From NCBI RefSeq assembly GCF_963666675.1, contig NZ_OY762929.1:3348001-3412000 (forward strand): DNA of 64,000 nucleotides, given 5' to 3'. Each line of letters starts with the position of its first letter. The stretch's first letter is position 1. The translations under genes and the position numbers were made by a program. Below the pieces are notes generated by a model. It was not told where the DNA came from. It did no database searches and saw nothing but the letters and a program-made list of their open reading frames with translations. Positions 45,295 to 53,319 of the stretch are shown here, one piece after another. The DNA comes from an uncultured Desulfobacter sp. (GTDB lineage: Bacteria > Desulfobacterota > Desulfobacteria > Desulfobacterales > Desulfobacteraceae).

Positions 45295-45745
45295 AGAAGC
45301 GCTTTGCGCATCCGTTACCAGGTGATCCACAAATCCGCCGGTACAGGATTCAGCCGCACTGAGTGCTCCCCCCCCCAGTGCCGGACACCGCCCGACTTCT
45401 TCGGCCGGCATGTGTCCCTGGTCCCACACAACATCGGCGCCAATCTTACTCACCACCCATAGCTTTGCCTGATTCATACGGTTTTCAACGTCTAAATTCC
45501 TTTAGGTTCGGGAAGCCGCCTCTTTAAATTGGGACAATTTCACCTCAGTCATAGGGAATCTGGGGCTTGGTCCTAACGTCGGCCATTGTAGGGACAGGCC
45601 TCTGTGCCTGCCCTAACGGGGGCAACCACAGGGGGATTGCCCCTACAAAAACAGGCCGATGTTATGATCAAGCCCGGAATCTGATTATAAGCCCCAAATG
45701 TATTTCAGGAAATTCTTCGCTGAAACCTTTAAATTTGTGACGCCA
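45295..45745 (-). pseudogene. Decayed partial duplicate of cinA, split by a MITE
   Basis: On the minus strand the DNA aligns along its length with the middle of the intact cinA at 62245-63510. The readable part gives NQAKLWVVSKIGADVVWDQG and AEEVGRCPALGGGALSAAES, against NQAKRWVMGKIGSNVVSDQG and AEEVGRLLAARGQTLSVAES in cinA. Alignment continues upstream across 45480-45562 and, beyond the 113-bp insert, across 45676-45745. Both the MoaB-like start and most of the amidohydrolase end are absent, and frames are broken. It is a duplicated fragment, not a functional gene. Confidence 0.85.
45563..45675 (+). mobile_element. 113-bp MITE (copy 1) with 22-bp terminal inverted repeats and 8-bp target duplication
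   Basis: Termini GGGCTTG and CAAGCCC extend into imperfect inverted repeats of about 22 bp that end at GGCC / GGCC. The flanks are GGAATCTG at 45555-45562 and again at 45676-45683. The intact cinA has this 8-mer only once (62862-62869) in the same context, which is the empty site. Inside are two hairpins: GGCAGGC-type arms around CTGTGCC, and GGGGCAA / TTGCCCC. No coding capacity. Confidence 0.92.
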
Positions 45746-46278
45746 AATGAGTAATCAATTTTACAGGATTTTAAGAAATTTATTTCTTAAAATCCCATAA
45801 AGCTAAGCATCAAATTACCCAAAATAAACATGAATGAAAATTAGTAATAAATTAACTTGCTTCAGCAAATGACATTCGTCTATATACATGCCTCAATAAC
45901 TTGTTCCATTATTTTCATATTTTGCTATGGGCTGAGCCTGAAATATAGATATTAGAAATAGCCAGCCTATATTTATATGGAATAATTCGATTACAGCCCA
46001 GGATCAAAATTGACTCCGGTTCTTATAATCGAAAGGGCGGAGCTTTTTCTTAATGAATCTGCGTTCAATGAGATAATTATCCATTTATTTTCCCCTACTG
46101 GTTTAAAACGTGAATTGTTAGTCGAACATATAACTACAAAGGCGTTTATTTTTATAACAGCCATGGGCTGACCTGACATATCAGCACTGAAGGACAGCCC
46201 ACAACGAAGGTTGAAAGAGCTCAATAACTTACTGAGCTCTTTCATATAAACAGCTTGCGATTGAGAAAAGGATACAAA
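45746..46278. other. AT-rich intergenic region leading into the envelope cluster
   Basis: About 530 bases without a recognisable gene. The first part is very AT-rich and could hold the promoter of the downstream cluster, though no clear -35/-10 was chosen. The last 100 bases are an R1 repeat (46153-46254) that ends only 24 bases before the first gene's ATG. Confidence 0.5.
46153..46254 (+). repeat. R1 dispersed repeat, full composite copy
   Basis: Part A: ATAACAGCCATGGGCTGACC ... GGACAGCCCACAAC, where the outer arms are GGGCTG / CAGCCC. The copy at 37998 has GGGCCGA / TCGGCCC, so both arms have changed together. Part B: GAAAGAGCTCAATAACTTAC then TGAGCTCTTTC, a near-perfect palindrome. It ends ATATAAACAGC. 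Confidence 0.85.
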
Positions 46279-47547
46279 ATGACACAGTTAAAACCACTTT
46301 CGGCCTTGCTTATGCTGATATTGACCACAACATCCATCATTGGATGCGTAACCACGACGCCTGTTGCGACCCGGAATCCAACCGAAATCAGCCCGGGCAT
46401 TAGCCCCCCCGCCCTCAACATTGAGCAACTGGCTCAAAAGATGGTCGATGATCTGGATAATAAATTCCCTTTATCCGGGAAAAAAATTCAGTTGAGCGAA
46501 AATAGTTTCTGGCAGCGTCGAACAAAATTAAACCTTCCGTTTTCATCGGTCTTAAACGATGCCGTCGGCGTAGCGTTATCCAGGAAAGGCGCCGATGTCA
46601 CCATGCAGGAGGTCGGAGACGAACCACTGATTTTACTGGGCTCCTACGATGTTGAAAATGTAATGATAGTCACCACCATCAAGATTCGCATCATGGGGGA
46701 CACAGCAAGCAGCGACCTGGCGCTGGCCAGGGGCAAAATCCTTAAATCGAAACTGAATGCGTCATGGTTCAAGCCGGAATTTTCCAGGGTGGCCAGAAGT
46801 ATCGTGAGAATGCTTGATGACAATTTTATGTCCCATGGTTTTTACCAGCTTGATGTTACAATTCCCGAACTGAAACCGGGTATGTATGGTCAGCCAAATC
46901 TCTGCCTGGAAAAAGAGTTCAGCCGTTTTCTGGAAAACGCCATATCTGCATCACCGGTATTCAGACCCTCGGGTATCTCCTCCAATTCCATCGTGAAGGC
47001 CTCAATTCAGGGTAAGTATATCGATCTCAATGATAAAATGCGCTTTCATGTCAATGTCCGAAAGGCTTCCGGGAAAACCATTACATCCGCAGTGTTTGAT
47101 GTCGATAAAAAAACGATTCCTGCGGCCTTGTTAAAACCCTGCGGAACGGAACAGCAGACGGTTTGCATTCAATATCAGCACGCCCCGTCGGCCAATATTT
47201 CAAAGAGATCCACAGCCGTATCCGCTTTCATTCAAAATACCAGCGAAGCGCTGGCCGATCATGGAATTATCACCTCAACCTGCGCCGGTTACGGTAAAAA
47301 AAGGGTCATGAAGGTCGTGCTTCAAATGAGTGTGCGCACCCAGATGGAGTTCGGGCAAAAAGCCACCAAAGCCATCCTGAAATTTAAAATAATTAACAAA
47401 CAGGGCCGGGTGATCGGTGCTTCCAGTGAAAGCGGGGTCACCTTTTTGCCTCAAATAGATGATGCTGCCGAAACAATAGTAAATCAGATTTTTCAGGATG
47501 AAGAGATCGGTAAGAATCTGGCAACCATTATCCTGGGACGAGGATAA
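46279..47547 (+). CDS. FlgO/LpoB-like outer-membrane lipoprotein, first gene of the envelope cluster
   Basis: The ATG at 46279 has AAAGGA before it and starts a lipoprotein signal (LLMLILTTTSIIGC). The mature part (about 405 residues) has a first domain resembling FlgO/LPP-type domains (LAQKMVDDLDNKFPLSGKKIQL..., DAVGVALSRKGADV, PLILLGSYDVEN), a middle part with three Cys, and an end domain with similar alternation (ALADHGIITSTC ... VLQMSVRTQMEFGQ). FlgO-type proteins are outer-membrane-associated, CsgG-fold relatives linked to flagella or surface structures. No close family is recognised. A second lipoprotein follows after 51 bases. Confidence 0.65.
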   Translation: MTQLKPLSALLMLILTTTSIIGCVTTTPVATRNPTEISPGISPPALNIEQLAQKMVDDLDNKFPLSGKKIQLSENSFWQRRTKLNLPFSSVLNDAVGVALSRKGADVTMQEVGDEPLILLGSYDVENVMIVTTIKIRIMGDTASSDLALARGKILKSKLNASWFKPEFSRVARSIVRMLDDNFMSHGFYQLDVTIPELKPGMYGQPNLCLEKEFSRFLENAISASPVFRPSGISSNSIVKASIQGKYIDLNDKMRFHVNVRKASGKTITSAVFDVDKKTIPAALLKPCGTEQQTVCIQYQHAPSANISKRSTAVSAFIQNTSEALADHGIITSTCAGYGKKRVMKVVLQMSVRTQMEFGQKATKAILKFKIINKQGRVIGASSESGVTFLPQIDDAAETIVNQIFQDEEIGKNLATIILGRG

Positions 47548-47598
47548 TCCTTAATATACAGTTTTTTTTAAAAATAACCATCAACATGGGAGATTAAA

Positions 47599-48714
47599 AT
47601 GAAAAGCAATCTTTACCTTGCATTAATTTGTCTGTCAACCACACTCATTTTTTCTTGTCAAACGATGAATATGCCAAAATTTACGCCAAACCCGACCTGC
47701 CGGGGGACGAAAGTATCTGTCCGCCCCAAGATAAATTTCCCTTCCCCCGTGGCCGTGCTCGAATTCCAGGGTCCGGAGCCTTATGCACATGAATTGACCA
47801 GCACAATAGAGGCCACTCTCACGGCCACCCAATGGCAGGATGAAAATCTGTACCAGGTGGTGGACCGCAACAATATAAATAAAGTTACCAAAGAACTGCA
47901 AAGAAGCAATTCATCCTGGCTGTTCAATCCCAGAACCGTAGCCAGAGCCGGTAAACGCATGGGAGCCAAAACCGTGATCGTGGGGAAAGTCACCCGGGCC
48001 AAAGTTGAAGATACCCTTTACACCGATAAAAAGAAGGTCTGCACAAAATGGAAAAAAGACACAGAGAAATGGAAACAAATGTTAGGCCTCGGTTGTGAAC
48101 AGGAACAGACCCATTATATCCCCTGCGTTAAGCGAAAAGGATACTTCTCTTTCACCTACAAAGTCATTGACGTACAAACGTCCAAAGTACTCTATGCACA
48201 AACCATCGATAATCACTCCGGTGAATCCAAACAATGCAACCCGACCAGGCCAATGAAGAACGATGTGAGTACGGGTGACGACACGACGGATATTGTTAAA
48301 GGTTTAATTAACAGCGGCAGTCTGGACAATCTTCAAGATGAAACCGAGGCTGTCAAGGAAGCCATGGAGGAAGCGGTTGCCGCCATTGAGTCCGATCTAT
48401 CGGTCCGGTATATCTGCGCAGCCGTCAAGAAAAAATCTTCAGTGGCTGGCGCATCAAAGGCCCTATCCGCAGGAGCCAAATTCATTACGAAGAATGCGCA
48501 GTTGTGGGACAAGGCCCGCCCTATATGGGAGGCCGGATATCAAAAGTATCCCGCCGTATATGAGCTGGCATATAATTTAGGGCTTTGTGCGGAGGTCAAT
48601 GGCAATCTCAAGGAGGCCAGCTACTATTACCAGGAGGCATACGATAACATGAGTTGCGTAGATCAGGACATCGTTGCCGCCAGGGAAAGGGTAAAAGGCA
48701 ACATGGGTAGTTAG
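47599..48714 (+). CDS. CsgG-like lipoprotein with C-terminal TPR-like end
   Basis: The 371-residue protein has a lipoprotein signal (STTLIFSC), then a CsgG/TolB-like alpha/beta domain: PVAVLEFQGPEPYAHELTST, QVVDRNNINKVTKEL, ARAGKRMGAKTVIVGKV, GYFSFTYKVIDVQTSKVLYA. The V-D-R-x-x-I/L-x-x-V-x-x-E-L pattern is characteristic of CsgG, LpoB and FlgO-type proteins. A helical segment (EAVKEAMEEAVAAIESD) and a TPR-like end (YELAYNLGLCAEVNGNLKEASYYYQEAYDN) follow. CsgG forms an outer-membrane secretion pore; LpoB activates a peptidoglycan synthase. Which role applies cannot be read. A terminator follows 18 bases later. Confidence 0.78.
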   Translation: MKSNLYLALICLSTTLIFSCQTMNMPKFTPNPTCRGTKVSVRPKINFPSPVAVLEFQGPEPYAHELTSTIEATLTATQWQDENLYQVVDRNNINKVTKELQRSNSSWLFNPRTVARAGKRMGAKTVIVGKVTRAKVEDTLYTDKKKVCTKWKKDTEKWKQMLGLGCEQEQTHYIPCVKRKGYFSFTYKVIDVQTSKVLYAQTIDNHSGESKQCNPTRPMKNDVSTGDDTTDIVKGLINSGSLDNLQDETEAVKEAMEEAVAAIESDLSVRYICAAVKKKSSVAGASKALSAGAKFITKNAQLWDKARPIWEAGYQKYPAVYELAYNLGLCAEVNGNLKEASYYYQEAYDNMSCVDQDIVAARERVKGNMGS

Positions 48715-48731
48715 GATTATTTTTGTGCGGC

Positions 48732-48766
48732 ACATGAGGGCCGTTATGCTACCACGGCCCTCATGT
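48732..48766 (+). terminator. Terminator between the lipoprotein genes and the sigma factor gene
   Basis: A 13-bp perfect stem (ACATGAGGGCCGT / ACGGCCCTCATGT) with a 9-base loop is followed by a short T run. It separates the first two genes of the cluster from the sigma factor gene, which should therefore have its own promoter in 48767-48810. Confidence 0.82.
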
Positions 48767-48817
48767 TTTAGAAATTAACAATAATGCTTCGATAATACAA
48801 TCATAGAGGGAATACTG

Positions 48818-49522
48818 GTGGATTTAGAGGATGAAGAATCTAAAGAAGAATTGAATATGGTTAAACGGATCGCCAATCACCTGTATCAAAAATATAATCT
48901 GTGGCAGATGAATGAAATCATAACCCGCGAGGATATTTACCACTACGGGGTAATCGGGCTGCTGGACGCCAAAAAAAAATATGACCCGGAGAGGGGTGCA
49001 AGCTTTAAAGCCTATGCACCCATACGAATCAGAGGTGAAATCATCAGCGCATTGAGAAAATGTCCCATGGTGCGTCTGCCCCAGGAAAAACAAAAACAGG
49101 TCCGGCTGCTGAAGAATACCAGAAATGAACTGGCCTGTGAAAACCTCCCCCCCAGTCTGGAAAATATTCGGGAAAGATTAGGATGGTCTTACGCTCAGAT
49201 CCTTTCTGCTGAAAACTTGATGATGACCTTTAGCTCAACGGACGATGACGCGACAAGGCTGGAGATTAAAAGCGAACGGGGCGTCTCAAATCCTGAAACG
49301 ATTGAAGAGGTTATTCAATGGTGTATGGAGGCGTTGAAAAACAATGATGACAAGGGGCTTATGGGTATCTTTGAGGCCAGGGCCCTTGACAACGTAAAAT
49401 TAAAGCAACTTGCCCTACAAAATGGCTGTTCCATACAAACGATCTGCAACAGATATGACCAGGCAAAAAAACAAATGGGATCATGCCTTGAAGAACATGG
49501 TTTTGATCCGGAAGAGAAGTGA
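48818..49522 (+). CDS. Alternative sigma-70-family factor (group 3, FliA/WhiG-like)
   Basis: The gene starts with GTG preceded by AGAGGG. The 234-residue product has region 2 (DIYHYGVIGLLDAKKKYDPE, then ASFKAYAPIRIRGEIISALRK), where the family has L-x-x-x-G-x-x-G-L-x-x-A ... F-x-x-Y-A-x-x-R-I-R-G-x-I. A region 3-like part follows (PPSLENIRERLGW) and a divergent region 4-like helix-turn-helix (VKLKQLALQNGCSIQTICNRYDQAK). The size fits FliA/SigF-type factors for flagellar, sporulation or surface genes. The next gene has an anti-sigma zinc motif. It probably drives this envelope cluster. Confidence 0.86.
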   Translation: MDLEDEESKEELNMVKRIANHLYQKYNLWQMNEIITREDIYHYGVIGLLDAKKKYDPERGASFKAYAPIRIRGEIISALRKCPMVRLPQEKQKQVRLLKNTRNELACENLPPSLENIRERLGWSYAQILSAENLMMTFSSTDDDATRLEIKSERGVSNPETIEEVIQWCMEALKNNDDKGLMGIFEARALDNVKLKQLALQNGCSIQTICNRYDQAKKQMGSCLEEHGFDPEEK

Positions 49523-49527
49523 ATGCA

Positions 49528-50115
49528 ATGAACAAACAAATAGATTTTAAAACCGCTGTTGACATTTTTTTACGGGAGGTGTCGCCGGACACCGGGCACC
49601 TGCCGTTGGAATCCATTTACAGGTTATCATTGGAAAACGGACTCAAAAACGCCGCCGAAGAAGAACTGCGTCACCTCTGGCAATGCCGGACCTGCCTGGA
49701 AAAGTGGGAGACAATTTCCATTGCCCTGGATACGAATCGAGACACGAATCAGGAAGATAACCAGGATGCCTTTGAAACAGAAGATCCGTATTTAAGTTTC
49801 GGCACCCTCAAGGCTGCAGCCACCGACGCTGTTGAACCCATGCACTTAAAGAGCCATTGCCGCAGATTTAAGTTGAGCATACATCCCTCCCCGGCAAATC
49901 CGGCAAAAGGACTGGTCACCCTGGATATTACCGAAGAACCCGCGTCCATGGAAGGCATGCGGGTCCTTGTCAGGGATGCCGCAAATGAAACCGTATTGGA
50001 TAAAACCATCGTGGGCGGGCGGGCCGCCGTAAAAAGAGAAGATTTGAATCAACTGGATCTCTCCTCCTGGACCATCTCCTTTACCAAAGGCCGGAAAACA
50101 GATGCCGACACATAA
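49528..50115 (+). CDS. Putative anti-sigma factor with ZAS-type zinc motif
   Basis: The ATG at 49528 is 11 bases after GGAAGAG; a GTG at 49519 that overlaps the sigma stop codon is too close to that site. The 195-residue protein has H49-x3-C53-x2-C56 (LRHLWQCRTCLEKW), the zinc-anti-sigma signature, in a helical N domain. The C half (about 110-190) looks like a small beta domain (LVTLDITEEPASMEGMRVLV). No membrane helix is present, so it would be a soluble sigma-binding protein. Position directly behind the sigma gene supports this. The next gene overlaps its end by 14 bases. Confidence 0.65.
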   Translation: MNKQIDFKTAVDIFLREVSPDTGHLPLESIYRLSLENGLKNAAEEELRHLWQCRTCLEKWETISIALDTNRDTNQEDNQDAFETEDPYLSFGTLKAAATDAVEPMHLKSHCRRFKLSIHPSPANPAKGLVTLDITEEPASMEGMRVLVRDAANETVLDKTIVGGRAAVKREDLNQLDLSSWTISFTKGRKTDADT

Positions 50116-50860
50116 AACCTGGCTTCTATTCGAAGACGGCAGCCACTACTCGGTTGTCTGTGACATCTGGCCGGAAAAAGATGCCGATGCGCCCCACGCA
50201 AAAGCCTATATTGTAACAGATCACTCCGAAGATTTTCTCATCGCAGCGAAACGGGCGGTCAATAAAGTACATCACTATTGCAATGAAGCGGGAATGAATC
50301 CCGGTAAAATTATTGCCGATTTTGACTTGTCCGAACGGGTGGGCCATCAAGGAAACCTGGCGGGACAAAGCTGCGGCTTAAGTTTTGCTGCGGCATTTGC
50401 CAAAAAGATGTTGGACAGGGAGCTGCCGGAACTGGCTGCCACAGGAGAGGTGTGCTCGGACGGTAGAATCGCCGGAATAAAAGGAGTCAAAACGAAAATA
50501 GAGACGTCGATAACCCTATTAAAAGAGGGTGATTATCTATTTTTTCCCAAAGATAATTTAGGAGACATTCCCAAAACTACCCTTGACCGGGTCAATAAAA
50601 AGGGAATCAAGTGGTTTGCAGTGTCTGATGTAGACGAATTCATGCAGATACTATCCGGAAACAAGCCCCGGAAAAAAAATAGAGTCAAGTGGATCACCCT
50701 CTCTTTGGCCGTTCTGATTATAGCAGTTGCCGTTGCCCTGGCCGCTGTCCGCTACAAAAATGTGTTTCAAGCACCACCGCCCCCAAAAAATAAACCGGTG
50801 TTGATCCCTCCCCCGCCAAAAAAACCTGTTGAACCAAAGTCGGTAAAAATATTTGATTGA
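50102..50860 (+). CDS. Membrane-anchored Lon-like Ser/Lys protease domain protein
   Basis: The 252-residue protein carries a stand-alone Lon proteolytic (S16) fold: GNLAGQSCGLSFAAAF with the nucleophile Ser90, ATGEVCSDGRIAGIKGVKTK with the general base Lys130 (Lon: P-S-A-G ... T-G-E-x-x-x-x-G-x-V-x-x-I-G-G-L-K). Ser-Lys spacing is 40, close to 43 in E. coli Lon. There is no ATPase domain. A membrane helix (about 200-220, WITLSLAVLIIAVAVALAAV) and a Pro-rich tail (PPPPKNKPVLIPPPPKKP) follow, so the protease faces the cytoplasm and the tail the periplasm. Overlap with the anti-sigma candidate suggests it may cleave that protein or the sigma factor. Confidence 0.76.
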   Translation: MPTHKTWLLFEDGSHYSVVCDIWPEKDADAPHAKAYIVTDHSEDFLIAAKRAVNKVHHYCNEAGMNPGKIIADFDLSERVGHQGNLAGQSCGLSFAAAFAKKMLDRELPELAATGEVCSDGRIAGIKGVKTKIETSITLLKEGDYLFFPKDNLGDIPKTTLDRVNKKGIKWFAVSDVDEFMQILSGNKPRKKNRVKWITLSLAVLIIAVAVALAAVRYKNVFQAPPPPKNKPVLIPPPPKKPVEPKSVKIFD

Positions 50861-51041
50861 TCCCCTAAAAGTTATCCCATCAGGCTCACGCTCTTTTTGG
50901 AAAGGCCGTTTAAATAGCTTTATTTTTTTTTAGAAAACCCAAGATTTCCCTCGAAACCAATATTAAGGCAGAAAACAAAAACCGCCGGAAGCGCAAATAC
51001 ATTACAAAAAAACAGTAAAACCAGGCAAAAGGAACGATGAA

Positions 51042-51671
51042 ATGATTATCAGGATGGCCATAGGATTTATGGCAGGGGTGTTGATTGTAGTCGGCTTATT
51101 TTGGATGCTTCAGCATAAAAGAATCGAAGACAAAAATAGAGCTGCCGATGCCATGAATCCTGAAATCACCCTGAATGAAAGCCCAGAAATCAAAGCCTCG
51201 GCAGAACCAGGTCCTCCGTTAGATGAAAACAAAGCCGATACCACGACGGTTAGCAAACATCCGATGGAGGAAACATTGGAACAGGAAACCCAAGAGAACC
51301 AAACAGCGATGTTTCCTGTGCAATCCGAACCATCTGTTCCTGACCCTGAGATTGCCCAAAAGGATGAAACCGAGGCATATGCCGGCGACTCAAAAACAGC
51401 TGATCAAGTACTGCCCGAAGAACCATCCGGCAATACCGAATCAGACCTCTTGCCTGAAACCGGAGACTTAAAAAAACATTTTTTCTGGAAGCCGTTCTCC
51501 CTGGAATCAAAGGCAGAAAAATTCGCGGGATATATCTCGGATAAAAGCGGGGTTGACTGCCGGGTGGAGAAAACAGGCATGGCCAAATATCAAGTCTATT
51601 ACCTCTATGGGGATGCGACGGACCAGGCGGCCAAGACTGCACTGATAACCAACACAGGTTTGAAGCTTTAG
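51042..51671 (+). CDS. SPOR-domain-like membrane protein
   Basis: The 209-residue protein has one N-terminal membrane helix (about 5-24), a long acidic, Glu/Pro/Thr-rich linker (about 30-145) and a C-terminal domain of about 60 residues: FWKPFSLESKAEKFAGYISD, then VDCRVEKTGMAKYQVYYLYG. This is the pattern of SPOR domains, which bind denuded peptidoglycan glycan strands. It would span the periplasm and hold the complex to the cell wall. A second SPOR-like end is on the lytic transglycosylase at 55177. AAAGGAACG precedes the ATG. Confidence 0.72.
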   Translation: MIIRMAIGFMAGVLIVVGLFWMLQHKRIEDKNRAADAMNPEITLNESPEIKASAEPGPPLDENKADTTTVSKHPMEETLEQETQENQTAMFPVQSEPSVPDPEIAQKDETEAYAGDSKTADQVLPEEPSGNTESDLLPETGDLKKHFFWKPFSLESKAEKFAGYISDKSGVDCRVEKTGMAKYQVYYLYGDATDQAAKTALITNTGLKL

Positions 51672-51711
51672 CCTTAAATTTATAACCAACACAATAATAA
51701 GGAGAAATCAA

Positions 51712-52506
51712 ATGGCCCGAAAATCAATGCCCAGCTATTTTATAAAAATTATCACGACCGCCTTTTGCCTGGCTGTCCTGGCAGTGTTCCAGGTCCAGGC
51801 CGCAAACGCCCCCAGACTAAACCTTTTTCCCAGTGATGTCACGGAACATCTCAGCAATACAGGTGCCGTTGCCGGGGCCATGGAGGAGAGCCTTAAAAGC
51901 GTAATTCAGGACCTGGAAACCCAGTCCCGTCTATACAATGAAACCGGTTGCCAGAGATCTAACGACCCCGGATGCAGTGCCATTGCCAATCAGATCAGTA
52001 ACAAATATTCGGAAATGCTATCCATTATGAAAGAAAACCTTCCGGAGATGAAACAGGCCATCAGGGCGACCAATAACGGCATAGGAAAAAATTTAAGAAA
52101 AGAACTGGGGAGAAAAACGACACCTTCGGATATCCAGGCCCTTCTTTCGAACAATGCAAAACCCAAAGTGTTCAAAGGGCGTTACTCCCTGTCCAGCCGG
52201 TTTGCCAAATATCATAAAATGATCAGTTCCGGCAGCAAAAACACGCTGGCCACCCTGGCTGCGGAAATTTACCTGGACAGCCGTGAGGTGTTGAACATGA
52301 TTGATATGATGGAGGCGGAAATTGCCCAGCAGCAGACACTGATCAAGCTCGGTTCAATGTACGGTACCCTGACACCTGAAATGATGTCCACCGTGGATGC
52401 GGTTAAAACCGTAATTTTCGGGGAACCCGAAGACCAAGGCGGCATTTTGCCGGCTGCCGGGGATGTTGGGACAGGCACGTTTAAAAGCCCCCTTGAAATG
52501 GACTGA
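51712..52506 (+). CDS. Exported helical protein of unknown function
   Basis: I do not recognise this 264-residue protein. It has a signal peptide (cut near VQAANA), a strong TAAGGAGA site, and a largely helical body with two Cys in NETGCQRSNDPGCSAIANQI. It contains long amphipathic segments (QISNKYSEMLSIMKENLPEM, LAAEIYLDSREVLNMIDMME) and a Gly-rich end. A periplasmic component of the envelope complex is likely from context. A divergent R1 repeat begins just after its stop codon. Confidence 0.65.
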   Translation: MARKSMPSYFIKIITTAFCLAVLAVFQVQAANAPRLNLFPSDVTEHLSNTGAVAGAMEESLKSVIQDLETQSRLYNETGCQRSNDPGCSAIANQISNKYSEMLSIMKENLPEMKQAIRATNNGIGKNLRKELGRKTTPSDIQALLSNNAKPKVFKGRYSLSSRFAKYHKMISSGSKNTLATLAAEIYLDSREVLNMIDMMEAEIAQQQTLIKLGSMYGTLTPEMMSTVDAVKTVIFGEPEDQGGILPAAGDVGTGTFKSPLEMD

Positions 52507-52560
52507 CGACCTTAGGCTGACCCGGCCTGTCAACACCCAGGCTCAGCCGACAACAAAACA
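52507..52560 (+). repeat. Divergent R1 repeat (part A)
   Basis: The segment reads CGACCTTAGGCTGACCCGGC ... CAACACCCAGGCTCAGCCGACAAC. The arms GGCTGA / TCAGCC pair, and the closing CGACAACAAA matches the CCCACAACAAA end of other copies, but the leading GGCCATGG is lost. It begins directly after the stop at 52504-52506. Confidence 0.6.
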
Positions 52561-52650
52561 TGCCGGCAATTCAAAAATTTTTTAAGACTTTCTTACGAAA
52601 AAAATCTTGCGGATGATTTAATTTAATCCCGAATTTTAAGGAGATACAAC

Positions 52651-53208
52651 ATGAAACGCAATACCCCCCTTGTCTTCAAACTGATCATCTTTATCCTGGC
52701 AGTTTCCGCCATGACAGTGGGATGTGTTCAGACCAAAGCACAACCTGTAACCGAATGCCCATTGCCGTCCGGCAACCTTGTGAGCTCAGCTTTTGAGACA
52801 GCACGGACCACCCTGTCCAACCCGAACTGCCGGTATAAATTTGATGCAGTTTTTCAGTCCCTTTTGTCCATTTGTGAAGGTGACCCCGGTGCTGAGAACA
52901 AAGAGAAATTCAGCAATTTGCTGGTTTGGGCAAAAGATGAGGGAATCATCAGCAAAAAACAGGCCTCGGAATTGTACACTGCCTATTTTTCACACCGGTT
53001 TGTATCTCTTCCAAGTGATTATCAGACCTGCAGCCACTGCCCCCAGCTGAAGTCCATCTTGAACGAATGCAGAGACGAGTTGAAGAAAAAGGAACAAGGA
53101 TTGCTCAAAGTTGCAGCAGACAAGGCGACCTTTGCCAAGGCAAGCGATGACCTCAATAATATCGAGGTTATCCTGGAAGCAACCTGCAGTGCCTGCAAAG
53201 AAGAATAA
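52651..53208 (+). CDS. Lipoprotein of unknown function
   Basis: The 185-residue protein starts after AAGGAGATACAAC and has a lipoprotein signal with lipobox MTVGC. The mature part is helical with eight Cys, including pairs in CSHCPQLKSILNECR and the C-terminal CSACKEE, which suggest disulfides or metal. No family is recognised. Its TAA stop is formed by the first bases of an R1 repeat (ATAACGG). Context places it in the envelope cluster. Confidence 0.65.
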   Translation: MKRNTPLVFKLIIFILAVSAMTVGCVQTKAQPVTECPLPSGNLVSSAFETARTTLSNPNCRYKFDAVFQSLLSICEGDPGAENKEKFSNLLVWAKDEGIISKKQASELYTAYFSHRFVSLPSDYQTCSHCPQLKSILNECRDELKKKEQGLLKVAADKATFAKASDDLNNIEVILEATCSACKEE

Positions 53209-53265
53209 CGGCCATGGGCCGAGCTGACATATCATCTGCCAGACTTAGCCCATAACAAACCATAA
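53205..53265 (+). repeat. R1 repeat (part A) supplying a stop codon
   Basis: ATAACGGCCATGGGCCGAGC ... CTTAGCCCATAACAAA. The TAA at 53206-53208 is the stop of the preceding lipoprotein gene. Outer arms GGGC / GCCC pair, with partial pairing inside. Confidence 0.75.
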
Positions 53266-53319
53266 AAATAATCCAGCAACTTATTGGTACTTTAACATAA
53301 AAAGGGAAACGAATAAAAA

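Noticed and set aside
45563..45675. CRISPR repeat or small RNA gene
   Set aside because: Terminal inverted repeats, fixed 113-bp length and target duplications identify it as a MITE; there is no repeat-spacer pattern anywhere in the window.
45991..46245. An apparent 84-residue minus-strand protein sharing its start with similar small frames at 58717-58920 and 53168-53362
   Set aside because: The shared peptide comes from the antisense of the R1 repeat; similarity follows the repeat and ends at its edge.
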